The notes beneath the pieces are model-generated. The model made no database searches, was not told the DNA's origin, and worked only from the letters and a program-made list of their open reading frames with translations. A DNA stretch of 64,000 nt. Origin: Candidatus Nitrosocosmicus franklandus. GTDB taxonomy: Archaea > Thermoproteota > Nitrososphaeria > Nitrososphaerales > Nitrososphaeraceae. The DNA is taken from NCBI RefSeq assembly GCF_900696045.1, contig NZ_LR216287.1:1240001-1304000 (forward strand), written 5' to 3'. Below are positions 62,438 through 64,000 of this stretch, piece after piece; position 1 is the stretch's first letter, and each line of letters starts with the position of its first letter. Position numbers and translations under genes: made by a program.

Positions 62438-64000
62438 TTACGCCATAAAGTATCTCTGTGCTAAGGTTAATTCCTTTGCGGGATCTACAGTAGCAATTTG
62501 TCCATCAATCTTAACTTCATATGTCTCAGGATCGATCTTAATTTCTGGTGTCTTATCGTTCCACAGCATATCTTTCTTTCCGATGCTTCTACAATTGCTT
62601 ACTGGCAATACAGTTTTTTCTAAACCTAATTTCTCGGGAACGCCTAGAGATATTGATTTCTTTGACATGAATGTAAATGATGTCTTCTTTACGGCACGTC
62701 CCATGGCACCAAACATAGGTCTATAAAATACTGGTTCAGGTGTCGGGATAGAAGCATTTGGATCTCCCATTATAGACCAAGCAATAAATCCACCTTTAAA
62801 GACCATTTTTGGTTTTGCTGCAAAGAATGGGGTGTTATACATTACGATATCAGCATATTTTCCTACCTCAAGCGAACCTAGATAATTAGAAACACCATGA
62901 GTAATAGCTGGATTTATAGTTGTCTTTGCAATGTAGCGTTTGGCTCTTAAATTATCATTGTCTCCTTCTTCATCCTTTAGCTTTCCTTTCATCTTTTTCA
63001 TTTTATCTGCTGTTTGCCATGCGCGTATTACTACTTCGCCGATTCTACCCATAGCCTGACTATCAGAGGAGTACATGCTAAGAATTCCTTCATCATGTAA
63101 GACGTCTTCTGCTGCAATAGTTTCGGCTCTAATTCTTGAATCTGCAAATGCGACGTCCTCTGCAACTGCAGGATTAAGATGGTGGCAGAACATGAGCATA
63201 TCAAGGTGTTCATCAATTGTATTAACAGTAAATGGTCTGGTTGGATTGGTTGACGAAGGCAATACATTTGGTTCTGCTGCAATGGCCATGATATCTGGTG
63301 CGTGACCTCCACCAGCTCCTTCAGTATGATAAGTATGGACAGCTCGTCCATCAATTGCATTGACTGTATCCTCAAGAAATCCACATTCGTTTATTGAATC
63401 TGTATGGATTGCAACCTGAGTATCTGTTAAGTCTGCTGCACGAAGAGAGGCATCCAAAACCGCAGGCGTGGTTCCCCAATCTTCATGATCTTTTAATCCA
63501 CATGCACCTGCCTCAATTTGCTCCATTTGAGTGGCCAAAGAGGGATGAGAATCGTTACCTTTTCCTAAGAATCCCCAGTTCATAGGAGTATCTTCAACTG
63601 CCTCTAACATCCTACTAATATTAAATACACCCGGCGTACATGTAGTAGCATTGGTACCATCTGCAGGACCAGTACCACCACCTATCATGTTGCATATACC
63701 GTTACTAATGGCATCGAGATACTGCTGAGGTGAAATCATGTGTATGTGTGTATCAAAGTGCCCTGGTGTACAAATAGTATGCTCACCTGCTGTTGCCTCT
63801 GTACATGCTGATATTACAAGATTTCTATCGACATCATCCATTGTTAACGGATTTCCTGCTTTCCCTATGCCTGCAATTTTACCATCCTTGATACCGATAT
63901 CTCCCTTTACTATACCCAATACGGGATCTAAAACTACTGCATTTGTGATAACAAAGTCCAAAGCTCCAGCAGCATTGGTGACACCAGGAGTTTGAGCTAG
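62438..64000 (-). CDS. ureC: Urease alpha subunit UreC, 5' end outside the window
   Basis: Catalytic subunit hydrolysing urea to ammonia and carbamate. The minus-strand frame is open past 63961 to base 64000 ([14 protein letters not shown]), so only the N-terminal ~60 residues are missing. Nickel ligands: [10 protein letters not shown] (two His), the carbamylated Lys in [10 protein letters not shown], His in [16 protein letters not shown], and Asp in [14 protein letters not shown]. The active-site flap His is in LMFCHHLNP. UreA/UreB genes are expected just beyond the edge. Confidence 0.97.
   Translation of the reverse strand, partial: LAQTPGVTNAAGALDFVITNAVVLDPVLGIVKGDIGIKDGKIAGIGKAGNPLTMDDVDRNLVISACTEATAGEHTICTPGHFDTHIHMISPQQYLDAISNGICNMIGGGTGPADGTNATTCTPGVFNISRMLEAVEDTPMNWGFLGKGNDSHPSLATQMEQIEAGACGLKDHEDWGTTPAVLDASLRAADLTDTQVAIHTDSINECGFLEDTVNAIDGRAVHTYHTEGAGGGHAPDIMAIAAEPNVLPSSTNPTRPFTVNTIDEHLDMLMFCHHLNPAVAEDVAFADSRIRAETIAAEDVLHDEGILSMYSSDSQAMGRIGEVVIRAWQTADKMKKMKGKLKDEEGDNDNLRAKRYIAKTTINPAITHGVSNYLGSLEVGKYADIVMYNTPFFAAKPKMVFKGGFIAWSIMGDPNASIPTPEPVFYRPMFGAMGRAVKKTSFTFMSKKSISLGVPEKLGLEKTVLPVSNCRSIGKKDMLWNDKTPEIKIDPETYEVKIDGQIATVDPAKELTLAQRYFMA

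Overview
The window is AT-rich, gene-dense archaeal DNA. MCM, GINS, a small RFC subunit, aIF2-beta, ribosomal protein S11, a group II chaperonin, TiaS, archaeosine genes (queC, queE) and intron-bearing tRNAs all point to Archaea. A DUF6659-like protein, a membrane-anchored blue copper protein, a NirA-type nitrite/sulfite reductase and a full urease accessory set point to a soil-type ammonia-oxidising thaumarchaeon (Nitrososphaerales). A Nitrosocosmicus-like member would fit the low GC, but that is inference from gene content and base composition only.

Layout. 1-2.2 kb: 3' part of valS. 2.2-11.3 kb: accessory and envelope genes (DUF6659-like proteins, a secreted protein with two duplicated discoidin domains, a second secreted protein facing it, RidA, a cupredoxin, a DUF255 thioredoxin-like protein, a secreted protein of unknown function). 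11.4-15.9 kb: a repeat-rich coiled-coil gene with a one-base frameshift, then a COG2112 kinase-cca-thpR operon divergent from a UPF0200-UPF0201 pair. 15.9-18.6 kb: siroheme nitrite/sulfite reductase overlapping a double rhodanese. 18.7 kb: tRNA-Trp with two introns. 19.3-27.8 kb: small thaumarchaeal proteins, a VOC protein, a GlcD-type flavoprotein, map, tRNA-Pro, rps11, thiL, a phosphohexomutase, an HTH regulator and a ferredoxin. 27.9-31.8 kb: two tandem methyltransferase-like genes with an identical 607-bp core, a beta-CASP nuclease and an OGG-type glycosylase. 31.9-37.3 kb: an acidic/basic low-complexity protein, a MoaD-MoeB fusion, thrC, hisI and tiaS. 37.3-37.8 kb: initiator tRNA-Met and tRNA-Leu(CAG), each with two introns. 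37.9-43.9 kb: an ABC ATPase, dnaJ-dnaK-grpE and aIF2-beta. 43.9-48.1 kb: mcm-GINS divergent from rfcS. 48.1-49.7 kb: queE-queC. 50.3-54.3 kb: zinc-ribbon proteins, an NCS1 permease and an NDH-2-like flavoprotein. 54.6-57.3 kb: a zinc-type metal ABC transporter. 57.4-64 kb: ureD, ureG, ureF, ureE, a 122-aa protein, a chaperonin paralogue and a 5'-incomplete ureC.

How the genes work together. The right end is a nickel-enzyme module. UreC is the catalytic subunit, UreE/F/G/D deliver nickel, and a metal ABC transporter lies just downstream on the same strand. A thermosome paralogue and a 122-aa protein of unknown function are embedded between ureC and ureE. Several genes serve tRNA maturation (CCA addition, ThpR, TiaS, QueC/QueE), and three of the four tRNAs each need two splicing events.

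The most notable observations are six tRNA introns in three genes, four of them at non-canonical positions in the D-loop, the 5' anticodon stem, the T-stem and the T-loop. Next come the chaperonin inside the urease cluster, two cases of apparent gene conversion or recent duplication, a repeat-interrupted frameshift, and a MoaD-E1 fusion with an internal Gly-Gly.
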